Below, piece after piece: positions 48,829-57,778 of a stretch of 64,000 bases of DNA. Source of the DNA: Anseongella ginsenosidimutans (lineage in GTDB: Bacteria > Bacteroidota > Bacteroidia > Sphingobacteriales > Sphingobacteriaceae). Numbering within the stretch: position 1 is the first letter of the stretch; the number at the start of each line of letters is the position of its first letter. The translations under genes were made by a program, and so were the position numbers. The notes under the pieces were generated by a model. The model saw nothing but the letters and a program-made list of their open reading frames with translations. It had not been told where the DNA came from and ran no database searches. The stretch lies in assembly GCF_008033235.1 (NCBI RefSeq), contig NZ_CP042432.1:2976001-3040000 (forward strand). Direction: 5' to 3'.

Positions 48829-50793
48829 CTACCAACCCGGGTTTTGAATGAGCTTGCCGTTCGTATTCAATTCGTTAAGATCGATGGGCCAGAGGCAATC
48901 TGTAATAGTGAATCTCCTGGGCTGCTTCACCTCAAGGATGAAAAACGACTCGCCGGTAGTGCCTGTATGCGTCCATCCCCAGATAGGCGTCGAGAACTCA
49001 GACGTAGCCCGCTTATGACGGAGCATATCCCAGAAGTGACTGCCTTCGAAGGCCAGCTCAATACTTCGCTCCTGGAGAATGATATCCCTCATGCCTTCCT
49101 TCGTCTTGTGCTTATTGACTGTCTTTGCAATGGTAGCGTCTGACCATACGTCCTCCACATCAGGGATCCCGGCCCGTTCGCGTACCAGGTTTACCAGGTC
49201 ATAAACTTCCTGCGTAGGAACATCATTGTATTCGTTCAGCGCTTCGGCCTTCATCAGGTAAAGATCCGCCATGCGAATAATAGGGTAGGGGTACTTGATG
49301 GTCCGCTGCCAGGCGCCGGACTGCGATTCGGGGTGGACGAATTTTTGTACGCCGATTCCCGTAGCAAGAAAGTCAGTGGAGTGCTGTGAGGAATTGAAAC
49401 CGCCGTCGGAACTGGCGTACATCATGGTGTTGATCCTCACAGTATGTGCCCGCCAATATCCGCCGGTGATCCCTAAATTCGCGTAGAAACGGGGCTCGCG
49501 GTTCATGTACAGCCGGATAGTTTCCGCACCGGGCTGCATAATGCCGCGGAGTTCGTCGTATTCGGCGTCAAGTTCGCCCGGAGTGGTGATGATCTCATGC
49601 CGGGTATTCATATTAAAGGTAAGGTCTTCCGTAATAGGAAGTCCGTTTTCCGTATAATACCTTTCGGCCATCCGGTAGGTGGCGCCCATCCACTGCCATG
49701 AAAATCCTGCATTGTTGACTACGCCGTCGCCATAGCCTTCCGGCAGGCGGATATTGGACGAATGGGCCAGTTCTCCCTGCCCGTAATAATTGATATTGGA
49801 ATTTCCCCAGACAACTTCCCTGTTCCAGGGATCGCAGACAAGCATCCGCAGGTCATAAAGCGTCTCCATGTTCTCGCGGTTGCTATTGAAAGCTTCCCTG
49901 TCGTAAATGAAAGGTTCTTTGTCATAATGGTACAAGCCTAATCCGTTTCCTTCGGCGGTCGCAATCGCATCATTGAGCGCGTCAATAGCGGCTTTCCACT
50001 TTTCCTTATCATAATCAAGGGGGAAGAAAGGCTGTCCGTCCGTGTCAAAAAAGTCGCCGAAATACTCCTGGTTGCCATTGAAAAAAGGGCTCGCCCGGAA
50101 GAAGAGTACCCTGGCCTTGATTGCTTTGGCAGCTACCTGATCCACCTGGCCAAGCTCGTTTTCGGTCGCCCGCTCCGTCAGGTTAGGAATGGCCTCGTTC
50201 ATGAGGGTGATAATAAAATTAAAACAGTCTTCCACCTTTGACCGCGGCAGGAACAATTGTTCCGACGTTGCCTCCGGAGTGACCATTTCGGTAGGAAGTA
50301 CGATGGGTCCGTACCGCTGAACCAGCAGGAAGGCATAATAGCCTTTCAGGAAGGTTACCTGTGCTTTCCAGTCCTTTTTTTCCTGGTCGGTCATATCACG
50401 CACTTTGTCGATATTGGCCAGGAAGACGTCCGTCTGACGGAGCGCTTCGTATAAAGGCTTTCCGCCCTGTGTACCCGACCATACGCCAAGCTGAGGCGAA
50501 TTAGCCGACTGAAGTCCGCGCATGATCCGTATTGCCCGAAGGTTTCCGGTAACATCGTTGAGGTCAAGACGCCCGATCCATTCGTCGCCCAGCGTCCAGG
50601 TGGTCACGTGGGTTTGGTCATCTGCCGGGAGGTAACTATAAACCTTGGCCAGTGCGTTCCAGGCGTCTTCCTTCAGATTAAAAAGGTTTTCCAGTTTCAG
50701 GGTATTGTCCGGAACTACGTCCAGGTATTCGTTACAGGAGGGTGTAAAAGCAACCACCCAGCTCAGTAATAATATTTTCTTAAAAATTTTCAT
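48829..50793 (-). CDS. SusD/RagB-type glycan-binding lipoprotein (PUL 2)
   Basis: 654 residues, lipidated at Cys20 (AFTPSCNEYLDVVPDN). SusD elements are KAQVTFLKGYYAFLLVQRYGPIVLP, MADLYLMKAEALNEYND, ILQERSIELAFEGSHFWDMLRHKRA and the C-terminus LWPIDLNELNTNGKLIQNPGW. It caps the SusC whose gene ends 18 bases upstream and binds the incoming glycan. It is paralogous to the SusD at 10199 but diverged enough that a different oligosaccharide is likely. Confidence 0.95.
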   Translation of the reverse strand: MKIFKKILLLSWVVAFTPSCNEYLDVVPDNTLKLENLFNLKEDAWNALAKVYSYLPADDQTHVTTWTLGDEWIGRLDLNDVTGNLRAIRIMRGLQSANSPQLGVWSGTQGGKPLYEALRQTDVFLANIDKVRDMTDQEKKDWKAQVTFLKGYYAFLLVQRYGPIVLPTEMVTPEATSEQLFLPRSKVEDCFNFIITLMNEAIPNLTERATENELGQVDQVAAKAIKARVLFFRASPFFNGNQEYFGDFFDTDGQPFFPLDYDKEKWKAAIDALNDAIATAEGNGLGLYHYDKEPFIYDREAFNSNRENMETLYDLRMLVCDPWNREVVWGNSNINYYGQGELAHSSNIRLPEGYGDGVVNNAGFSWQWMGATYRMAERYYTENGLPITEDLTFNMNTRHEIITTPGELDAEYDELRGIMQPGAETIRLYMNREPRFYANLGITGGYWRAHTVRINTMMYASSDGGFNSSQHSTDFLATGIGVQKFVHPESQSGAWQRTIKYPYPIIRMADLYLMKAEALNEYNDVPTQEVYDLVNLVRERAGIPDVEDVWSDATIAKTVNKHKTKEGMRDIILQERSIELAFEGSHFWDMLRHKRATSEFSTPIWGWTHTGTTGESFFILEVKQPRRFTITDCLWPIDLNELNTNGKLIQNPGW

Positions 50794-50811
50794 GTCTCTC
50801 TTGTTATTTCG

Positions 50812-53800
50812 TTAGAATGACAACTGAACGCCCACGTTAAACCGTTTGTTGGGAGGGTAGCCCAATCCTTTGCGGCCCATTTCGGGGTCCCATAAGCCGA
50901 AGGGACTGAATACGGCGGCGTTTTCCATGCTGAAATAGACCCGGCTGCCCGGCTCAAAGCCAAGTTTCTCCAGGCCTTTGGGGCTGTAGCCCAGCTCAAC
51001 TGATTTCAGGCGAAGGAAAGAAGCATCCCGAAGCCACCAGGAAGACTGCTGAACGTTATTATCCAGCGGATCGGTGGACAGGCGAGGCCAGAATGCATGA
51101 ACATCCGGATTTGTCTCGCTCCAGTAGTCTTCAGCGACGACAGCAAGCGCATTGCGCCTCAACACAAAGGGAGCGATACCTTCAAGTCCGTCGTTGCCAC
51201 CGCCCACGTCGGGGTTGATGAAGAAGGAAACACGGGAGTTCCCCTGGAAAAAGAAAGAAAAGTCGAAGTTTTTATATCCGGTGGATAGCCCGAAACCGTA
51301 TTGGATCTCAGGAATAGTGGGAAAGCCCAGCGGAACACGGTCATTGCTGTTGATGATCCCGTCTCCGTTAATATCCTTATACTTGATATCGCCGGCCATA
51401 TACCGGCCGAAATCCTGTTTCGGCGAATTCGCAATTTCCTGCTCATCCACAAAAAGCCGTTCAGCTACCAGGCCCCATTGCTGGTTGATGTTATGGCCAA
51501 GGCGTTTCAGGTATTCATCAGGGTAATCTTTTTCGTCCAGCTCCAGGTATTCATTCGTTGCATAGGTTAAGTTTACCCGGCCGGTCATCCAGAAGTCGGA
51601 GCTGAAGAAGCGCTGGTAGTCGATGGAGCCGTCTACACCCCATGATCTTGCCTTGCCCACGTTTCCGCTGATCCCTGCTTCCAGGCCGGCAGTAGAAGGG
51701 AAGTTTTGCCGGGCCATATAGATATTACTCCTGACATCATTAAAGACATCGGCCTGGATCTTCAGGGATTCTTCCAGCAAGCCGAGGTCCATGCCCAGAT
51801 TCCATTTCTCGGAAACCTCCCAGGTAATATCTGGGTTGGCATACCGGTTAATGGAATACCCGTCATAGGCATTCATAAAGGAAGATCCCCAGCGGTAAGC
51901 GCCGCCGCCTAAGGAGATATCGGACAGGTAGAAGAACCGGTCGCGCCTTTCAGCAATGGCGTCATTCCCCACACGTCCCCAGGTGGCTCTTAATTTCAGG
52001 GAACTGATCAGTTCCATCTTTTCGGGCCAGAATTTTTCATTGGTGATCATCCAGCCAGCACCGAATGAAGGAAAGAATCCGTATTTTTTATCACCGGCGA
52101 ACTTTTCGGACCCGTTGTAGCCATAAGCAAATTCAAAGAAGTAACGATCGTCATAGCCATACGAAAGCCTTCCTGAGTTGCCCATATTTTTTTCAGGAAG
52201 GGTTTCATAAATGGACGTACTGATTCCGGCGGTAAGCAGTTTTTCTTCCATCATGCCCACGGTCATGGCGCCAACGGTATGTTTTCCGAACTGCCGGTCC
52301 CAGTTGGCACGCGCCTCAAAATAATAATGGCCGTCCGCGTTTCTGCCCGGAATAACGTTTCCTAAATAAGCCTGACCGCCGGTAGGGTTCAGGGCGAAAA
52401 GTTTATACTCCTCTGTGATCTGGTTATAGGATTCCAGCTCGTAGTAGAAAGGTGAATAACTCCTCCTGCTGGAGTAAAAGCTCCAGGTATTGACCGAAGC
52501 TTTTCCCTGTATTCTTAATCCTTCGGTAATGAATTTCAGATCTTGCTGAATGGTAGCCTGGGCCGCGATCTTGCTTTCATTACGGTCTTCATATCCCCGT
52601 ACCATGGATGCATAGGGATTAGGTTTTATTATCCCGTTTGCAAAAGTGCTTCCGAAAAGGATATGGTCGGTGAACTCGTTTTCCGCATCGGGTTCATATA
52701 CAGCGGGAAAGTCTACCGGGTTGCTGAACATAACCATTCCGAACACATCAGCTGCCGATTCATAAGGGCCGGTGTATCGTTCGAAGCGCCCCTGCAGCCT
52801 GGTATCCAGGGTAGTGGTAGGAGATAATTTGAATATAACATTGGAACGAATAGAAAGCCGGTTGATATCAATGTTGTTATTGAAATTATTTCGTTTATCT
52901 ACCCTGAGCAAACCGGTTTCTTTATCATACCCTGTGGACACATAATAAGTGGCTACCTTCCCACCGCCGGATACATTTACATTGGCTTTGGTATTTATGG
53001 TGAATTTGTTGAATAAGGCATCGTACCAGTCCACATTTGGAAACATCATCGGATTCTCACCATTCATGGTGGACTGAATTTTCTGTTCGCTGTAATAGGG
53101 CCCCAGAATAGGATCCCGGGAAATACGCGCCTCGTTGTACATTCTCATGTACTCTACGCCGCCGACCATTTCCGGCACCAGTGTAGGCATAGCGGTACTT
53201 ACGTCTACCCGGGCGTTTAATTTTACCGGCCCTTCCTGGCCCGCCTTGGTAGTGACCATGATGATACCGTTTGCCCCGCGTGCGCCATACAATACCGTCG
53301 CAGAGGCATCTTTCAGGATAGAAAAACTTTCAATATCATCCGGCTGCAACCTTGCCAGGTCATCTGTGGAGGCTTCAAAACCATCAATCAGGATAAGCGG
53401 CGAGGTTTTATACCCAAAGGTAGTTACCCCGCGAACGAAGAACTGGGCGTTATCCGCTCCGGGCTCCCCGGTTGCCTGGTAAGAGATGATACCGGGTATC
53501 TTTCCTGCAAAACTGCTGGTAAGGTTGGATGCTGGCGTACGCAGATCTTTTACGTTTACCGAATGTACTGAGGAAACCATACTTGATTTCTTCTGCGTAC
53601 CGAAAGCGACCACCGCAACTTCTTCCAGGAGGCTTTCATCATTGTACATCAGGATTTCCAGGATATTTCGCTCGCCAACAGCTTCCTTTACCGTTTTTTT
53701 ACCGATAAGCGAAAAAACCAGCGTGTCGCCAACGCTGGCTTCCAGCTGAAATTCACCGTTCAGGTCAGTAGATGTTCCGGCTGCATTTCCCTGGATGTTT

Positions 53801-53943
53801 ACACTCACCCCGGGTAATCCGGTCCCATCACTGCCGTCCTTCACAATACCCGATATAGGTTTAGTTTGTGCGAAACATATGCCATGCAGCAACAGCAATA
53901 AAAAGGCAGTTCCAATCAGTTTCATAATAAAGGTTTTTAACAA
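50812..53943 (-). CDS. SusC/RagA-type TonB-dependent outer-membrane transporter (PUL 2)
   Basis: 1043 residues with a signal peptide (AFLLLLLHGICFAQ). It has a carboxypeptidase-regulatory-like domain (ISGIVKDGSDGTGLPGVSVNIQG), the TonB-box region (LLEEVAVVAFGTQKK), the plug (TGEPGADNAQFFVRGVTTFGYK, LILIDGFE, SATVLYGARGANGIIMVTT) and the barrel, ending in RFNVGVQLSF. The phrases GEPGADNA and RGVTTFGYK are shared with the PUL 1 SusC, so the two are true paralogs. It starts the operon that ends at the terminator near 45790. A second ATG at 53925 is possible as start. Confidence 0.95.
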   Translation of the reverse strand: MLKTFIMKLIGTAFLLLLLHGICFAQTKPISGIVKDGSDGTGLPGVSVNIQGNAAGTSTDLNGEFQLEASVGDTLVFSLIGKKTVKEAVGERNILEILMYNDESLLEEVAVVAFGTQKKSSMVSSVHSVNVKDLRTPASNLTSSFAGKIPGIISYQATGEPGADNAQFFVRGVTTFGYKTSPLILIDGFEASTDDLARLQPDDIESFSILKDASATVLYGARGANGIIMVTTKAGQEGPVKLNARVDVSTAMPTLVPEMVGGVEYMRMYNEARISRDPILGPYYSEQKIQSTMNGENPMMFPNVDWYDALFNKFTINTKANVNVSGGGKVATYYVSTGYDKETGLLRVDKRNNFNNNIDINRLSIRSNVIFKLSPTTTLDTRLQGRFERYTGPYESAADVFGMVMFSNPVDFPAVYEPDAENEFTDHILFGSTFANGIIKPNPYASMVRGYEDRNESKIAAQATIQQDLKFITEGLRIQGKASVNTWSFYSSRRSYSPFYYELESYNQITEEYKLFALNPTGGQAYLGNVIPGRNADGHYYFEARANWDRQFGKHTVGAMTVGMMEEKLLTAGISTSIYETLPEKNMGNSGRLSYGYDDRYFFEFAYGYNGSEKFAGDKKYGFFPSFGAGWMITNEKFWPEKMELISSLKLRATWGRVGNDAIAERRDRFFYLSDISLGGGAYRWGSSFMNAYDGYSINRYANPDITWEVSEKWNLGMDLGLLEESLKIQADVFNDVRSNIYMARQNFPSTAGLEAGISGNVGKARSWGVDGSIDYQRFFSSDFWMTGRVNLTYATNEYLELDEKDYPDEYLKRLGHNINQQWGLVAERLFVDEQEIANSPKQDFGRYMAGDIKYKDINGDGIINSNDRVPLGFPTIPEIQYGFGLSTGYKNFDFSFFFQGNSRVSFFINPDVGGGNDGLEGIAPFVLRRNALAVVAEDYWSETNPDVHAFWPRLSTDPLDNNVQQSSWWLRDASFLRLKSVELGYSPKGLEKLGFEPGSRVYFSMENAAVFSPFGLWDPEMGRKGLGYPPNKRFNVGVQLSF

Positions 53944-54411
53944 TAGAAATACTTTTTAAGGGGTTCTAAGAATTCCGGAAGAAACAGCAACACACTGCTT
54001 CCCGCTCATTATTTAATAATTCAGAGGCTGCATTTTTCAAGAGTAAACAGAAAGGAGCATTTCCCGGCGGGATGCCTGGGTGCGAAATAAGCAAATATGT
54101 GAGGAGAGTAAAGGTTTTATTTCCATATTATAAACTAGTTTGGTTTTGGGTCTATCTGGCAAAGATGTGAAATAAATTATTTTCAACAAAAATTAAATTA
54201 TCGAAACCGTGTTGATCCCGCATTTTTGCCAGCATCGCAAAAAATCGAAAGCAAATGAGCGAATTATTTGGGTATTGTCAAAAGAGGCGCGCCTAAATTG
54301 ATGATTTGTTAATCGAGTCGAAACAAAGTATAAGCGAAACAAATAAAAGGAAAGCCCGCTATTTCTTCTTCGCCTTGCGACAACACCAATAAATATAATA
54401 ATGCAATATAG
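53944..54411. other. AT-rich intergenic region between divergent genes
   Basis: No gene with convincing coding character. It must contain the promoter of the PUL 2 SusC gene, but I find no TAnnTTTG with a spaced TTG on the - strand. The open frames here look like noise. Confidence 0.5.
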
Positions 54412-54441
54412 TTGCAATTAAAAACACAATCGTTATTTTTG
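54412..54441 (+). promoter_or_regulatory. Bacteroidota-type promoter of the flavoprotein gene
   Basis: TTG at 54412-54414 and TATTTTTG at 54434-54441 with a 19-nt spacer fit the consensus exactly. The start codon follows 18 bases after the -7 element. Confidence 0.7.
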
Positions 54442-54458
54442 TAAAAAACAATGGAATC

Positions 54459-55367
54459 ATGACAACTGATAAAGACTTTGACATAATTATTATCGGTGGG
54501 AGCTATGCAGGCCTTTCTGCAGCTATGGCATTGGGGCGTTCCTTGCGGAAGGTGCTGATCATTGACAGCGGCCAGCCCTGTAACAAGCAAACTCCACACT
54601 CACATAATTTCATCACCGGGGACGGGGAAAGGCCTGCGGCGATTGCCGTTAAGGCAAGGGAACAGGTGCTTAACTATGAAACGGTGACTTTTCAGCCTGG
54701 CCTGGTAACCGAAGGCAGCGGAAAAAATAACGCCTTCGAAATTAAAACCGGGGAGGGCCTCCGCTTCTCCGCGAGGAAATTGCTTTTCGCTACGGGACTC
54801 AAAGATATACCGCCTCCCGTAGAAGGTTTTGCGGAATGCTGGGGTATCTCGGTACTGCATTGCCCTTACTGTCACGGATATGAAGTCCGGGGAGAAAGAA
54901 CAGGGATCCTGGCTAATGGCGACATGGCTGTTGATTTTGCGAGATTGATCAGTAACTGGACGAGTGATCTGACCGTATTCACGAATGGCAATTCCGGCCT
55001 GAGTGAAGAACAGTCCGCTATAATCGCTGCGGCCGGAGTCCGGGTAATAGAAAAGGAGATCCTGCGCATTGAACATGAAGCGGGAAAGATAGGCCAGCTG
55101 GTATTTACGGATGGCAGCAAAGAGCCTGTTACCGCCCTTTATGCCCGCCCTGGTTTCACGCAGCATTGCCCGGTTCCTGAATTATTGGGTTGCGAACTTA
55201 CCGAACAGGGCTTTATTAAAGTAGATGAAATGAAAAGAACTACCATTCCCGGGGTGTATGCAGCCGGCGACAATACCAGTCCCATGCGGGCGCTTTCCAC
55301 AGCCATCGCAGCGGGCACAATGGCCGGCGCTGCCCTGAATAAGGAATGGATCGATCAGCGCTTCTGA
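54459..55367 (+). CDS. Thioredoxin-reductase-like FAD/NAD(P)-dependent oxidoreductase
   Basis: 302 residues. FAD-binding IIGGSYAGLSAAMALGRSLRKVLIID is at the N-terminus, TGLKDIPPPVEGF near residue 115, the redox motif CPYCHGYEVRGE near residue 135, and the C-terminal GVYAAGDNTSPMRALSTAIAAG closes the fold. The CxxC makes a disulfide-reductase role likely; the electron acceptor (thioredoxin or other) is unknown. It has a well-formed promoter of its own. Its 3' end shows a partial duplication (see the repeat at 55323-55405), so the last codons may have been added by that event. Confidence 0.88.
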   Translation: MTTDKDFDIIIIGGSYAGLSAAMALGRSLRKVLIIDSGQPCNKQTPHSHNFITGDGERPAAIAVKAREQVLNYETVTFQPGLVTEGSGKNNAFEIKTGEGLRFSARKLLFATGLKDIPPPVEGFAECWGISVLHCPYCHGYEVRGERTGILANGDMAVDFARLISNWTSDLTVFTNGNSGLSEEQSAIIAAAGVRVIEKEILRIEHEAGKIGQLVFTDGSKEPVTALYARPGFTQHCPVPELLGCELTEQGFIKVDEMKRTTIPGVYAAGDNTSPMRALSTAIAAGTMAGAALNKEWIDQRF

Positions 55368-55405
55368 ATTGCCGGCGCTGCCTTGAATACGGAATTGATT
55401 AATGA
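55323..55405 (+). repeat. Imperfect 48-bp-spaced duplication of the flavoprotein gene 3' end
   Basis: GCCGGCGCTGCC begins both a copy at 55323, inside the gene, and a second at 55371, after its stop. In the same frame they encode AGAALNKEWIDQRF and, past the TGA, AGAALNTELINE. The offset is exactly 16 codons. The second copy is likely the older end of the gene. Confidence 0.6.
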
Positions 55406-55419
55406 GGTTTTGCTGCAGA

Positions 55420-56697
55420 TTATGCCCTTCCCGGTGAAGCGCCTTTTTTCAAGGTAATTACGGAAATTTCCGGCCATATCCCTACCCGGCCTGAAAATCC
55501 GAGAAAACCGAAACCCCGGTTGACATTAATATACCTGGATCCTTTTTGATAAATGCCTGCCCACTGTTTGTAGATATATTTGGCAGGGCTCCATTTAAGC
55601 CAGGGAATGTCAATCCCAAACTGCATACCATGCGTATGGCCGGCCAGGGTAAGGTAAACAGGTTTGGCATGGGAGAGTACGCGGGCTTCCCAATGGCTGG
55701 GGTCGTGTGACAACAGGATGGAAAATGTGCCTTCATTCACCTGTTCCATCGCTTTATCCAGGTCGCCGTATTGCCGGAAACGCCTTCCCCAGTTCTGAAC
55801 CCCGGCCAGGTTAATATGCTGCCCGTCCTTTTCCAGCTTTACATGTTCATCAACCAGTAAGCGAAAGCCCATTTCACTTTGAATCTTTTTGAGTTCATTA
55901 AGATTAGCTTCTTTCGCCGCTTCTGAAGACCAGTCCATATAGTCGCCGTAATCATGGTTCCCAAGAACAGAGTAGACTCCGAAAGGCGCCTTCAAAGAGG
56001 AAAAAATGCCTTTCCAGGGGTTTAACTCCGCAGCTTCGTTGTTGACAAGATCTCCGGTCAGTACCAGCAGGTCGCTATTTTGCGCGTTCGCCAGATCGAT
56101 TCCACGTTTCACCGCGTCGGCGTCGTTAAAACTCCCGCAGTGCATGTCGGAAAGCTGGGTAATCGTAAAACCGTCAAAGGCGTCAGGCAATTCTTCGAAA
56201 TACAGCGTATTACGATACACTTTATAATGATAAGCTCCTCTCGTAATGCCAAACAGCACGTAGCCAAAGGGCAAAGCGCTCATGCTCAGCAGGGCCTTGT
56301 TGATAAATTTGCGTCGTCCCGGAAGCGCCGGATGCTTCCGGTTGCCGGCCAGGTAACTTCCCAGCCGTGCAAAATCTACCACGAGCAAGAAGGGGAGGAT
56401 CAGTAATTTCGGAAGGATCGACAACATCATGGGCCCAACCAGTAAAAAGAAAAAGCCCGAAAAAATGCCGGAACCGCTAAGCTTTAAATAGAAAAGCGCG
56501 ACTATCAGCGCCATGTCATAGATCCAGTAGAATCCGTAAATACTCCTGCGCAAAGGCGGGGAACAGCCGCCTGCCGCACTTTTAAGGACCTGGAAAAAAT
56601 ACAAATCCAGTAAAAGCCAGACCGGGATTATCATTAGAATTCTATCGAGCATATCGCCTGTAAAAATAACAGCAAATTTTAGATTTTCCGGCGGCAT
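55420..56697 (-). CDS. Membrane-anchored metallophosphoesterase
   Basis: 425 residues. The N-terminal 150 residues hold about four hydrophobic helices (IPVWLLLDLYFF, YDMALIVALFYLKL, GFFFLLVGPMMLSILP, LLILPFLLVVDF). The calcineurin-like domain shows all metal motifs: QLSDMHCGSF (DxH), LTGDLVNN, LGNHDYGDY, LLSHDPSHW and LAGHTHGMQFG. It is a phosphodiesterase or phosphatase of the YkuE/YaeI type, usually acting on lipid or nucleotide phosphoesters. A later ATG near 56652 may be the start. Confidence 0.87.
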   Translation of the reverse strand: MPPENLKFAVIFTGDMLDRILMIIPVWLLLDLYFFQVLKSAAGGCSPPLRRSIYGFYWIYDMALIVALFYLKLSGSGIFSGFFFLLVGPMMLSILPKLLILPFLLVVDFARLGSYLAGNRKHPALPGRRKFINKALLSMSALPFGYVLFGITRGAYHYKVYRNTLYFEELPDAFDGFTITQLSDMHCGSFNDADAVKRGIDLANAQNSDLLVLTGDLVNNEAAELNPWKGIFSSLKAPFGVYSVLGNHDYGDYMDWSSEAAKEANLNELKKIQSEMGFRLLVDEHVKLEKDGQHINLAGVQNWGRRFRQYGDLDKAMEQVNEGTFSILLSHDPSHWEARVLSHAKPVYLTLAGHTHGMQFGIDIPWLKWSPAKYIYKQWAGIYQKGSRYINVNRGFGFLGFSGRVGIWPEISVITLKKGASPGRA

Positions 56698-56760
56698 GAT
56701 AATGGTTTCTTCTTTTGAGATGTTAAAGAGTGCATCGTGTTAAGGATAGATTAAATAAAA

Positions 56761-57669
56761 ATGATTATGGAAACTTCAGGCAATCAGCAAAACTCCCCGA
56801 TGCAAGATCCTGCAAAGCAATATCCGCAGCCACCTTTTCCTGCACAGGAACAGGAAATGCCGGGCTCCGAACAAGAGATGGACCCTAAGCCGGATCATGG
56901 TGAGAATTCCTACAAGGGAAGCGGAAAGCTGACGGGGCGCAAAGCACTGATAACCGGGGCGGACTCGGGAATAGGAAAAGCCGTAGCAATAGCTTTCGCG
57001 CGCGAAGGGGCCGATGTGCTTATTTCTTATTTGAACGAAGAAGAGGACGCCCGGGAAACGGCCGCCGAGGTGGAAAAAGCCGGGAGGAAAGCCATCCTGG
57101 TTCCCGGCGACATCAGCGAGGAGGCTCATTGCAAGCACTTGGTGGAGCAGGCCGTCCGGGAGTTAGGCGGCCTTGACATTCTGGTCAATAATGCAGCATA
57201 CCAAATGATGCATCAGTCACTGGCGGAAATCTCTTCCGGCGAATGGGATTATACCTTCAAAACGAATGTATATGCGATGTTCTACCTGTGTAAAGCGGCG
57301 GAATCTTATCTTCAGCCCGGCAGCTCGGTCATTAATACAAGTTCGGTGAACGCCTACACGCCAAACGCGACGCTCATGCCCTATACAGTCACGAAAGGTG
57401 CTATCCAGAACTTTACGTCTACGCTGGCCCAGTTATGGGGCGAAAAAGGCATCCGGGTGAACTGCGTAGCTCCCGGCCCCGTGTGGACACCGCTCATTCC
57501 CGGCAGTTTTCCGGCCGAAAAGAACAAGGAATTCGGAAAGAAAACGCCGCTGAAACGGCCCGCTCAACCGGCCGAACTGGCGCCCATTTATGTGCTGCTG
57601 GCCGGACAGGATGGAAGCTATATGTCCGGAGCCACCGTTCAGGTGACCGGCGGTATGCCTACGATATAA
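56761..57669 (+). CDS. SDR oxidoreductase of the general-stress / glucose-dehydrogenase-like type
   Basis: 302 residues. The first 55 are a Pro/Gln/Glu-rich tail (QYPQPPFPAQEQEMPG) typical of stress-induced SDRs such as Bacillus YdaD/YhdF and E. coli YghA. The Rossmann core has TGADSGIGKAVAIAF, NNAAYQM, INTSSVNAYT and the active-site YTVTKGAIQNF with Tyr and Lys intact. The C-terminal VQVTGGMPTI fits. It is divergent from the metallophosphoesterase and convergent with the treY-malQ gene. Confidence 0.88.
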   Translation: MIMETSGNQQNSPMQDPAKQYPQPPFPAQEQEMPGSEQEMDPKPDHGENSYKGSGKLTGRKALITGADSGIGKAVAIAFAREGADVLISYLNEEEDARETAAEVEKAGRKAILVPGDISEEAHCKHLVEQAVRELGGLDILVNNAAYQMMHQSLAEISSGEWDYTFKTNVYAMFYLCKAAESYLQPGSSVINTSSVNAYTPNATLMPYTVTKGAIQNFTSTLAQLWGEKGIRVNCVAPGPVWTPLIPGSFPAEKNKEFGKKTPLKRPAQPAELAPIYVLLAGQDGSYMSGATVQVTGGMPTI

Positions 57670-57691
57670 GCGGAATGCCGCGCTATTAATG

Positions 57692-57775
57692 TGCGGAGCT
57701 TGCCTGCAGCTATGCGGAACCCACCTGCAGCTGTGCGGAGCTTACCTGCAGCTGTGCGGAGCTTACCTGCAGCGC
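57692..57775. repeat. Four tandem 21-bp units in a convergent gap
   Basis: Units begin at 57692, 57713, 57734 and 57755, consensus TGCGGAGCTTACCTGCAGCTG. Each unit holds a CTGCAG palindrome. The array fills the gap between two convergent stops and has no stop codon in several frames. The last two units are identical over 19 bases. Confidence 0.8.
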
Positions 57776-57778
57776 GGT

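Noticed and set aside
54193..54417. A - strand frame of 74 residues in the intergenic region
   Set aside because: No conserved pattern and AT-rich random composition; it lies in a promoter region.
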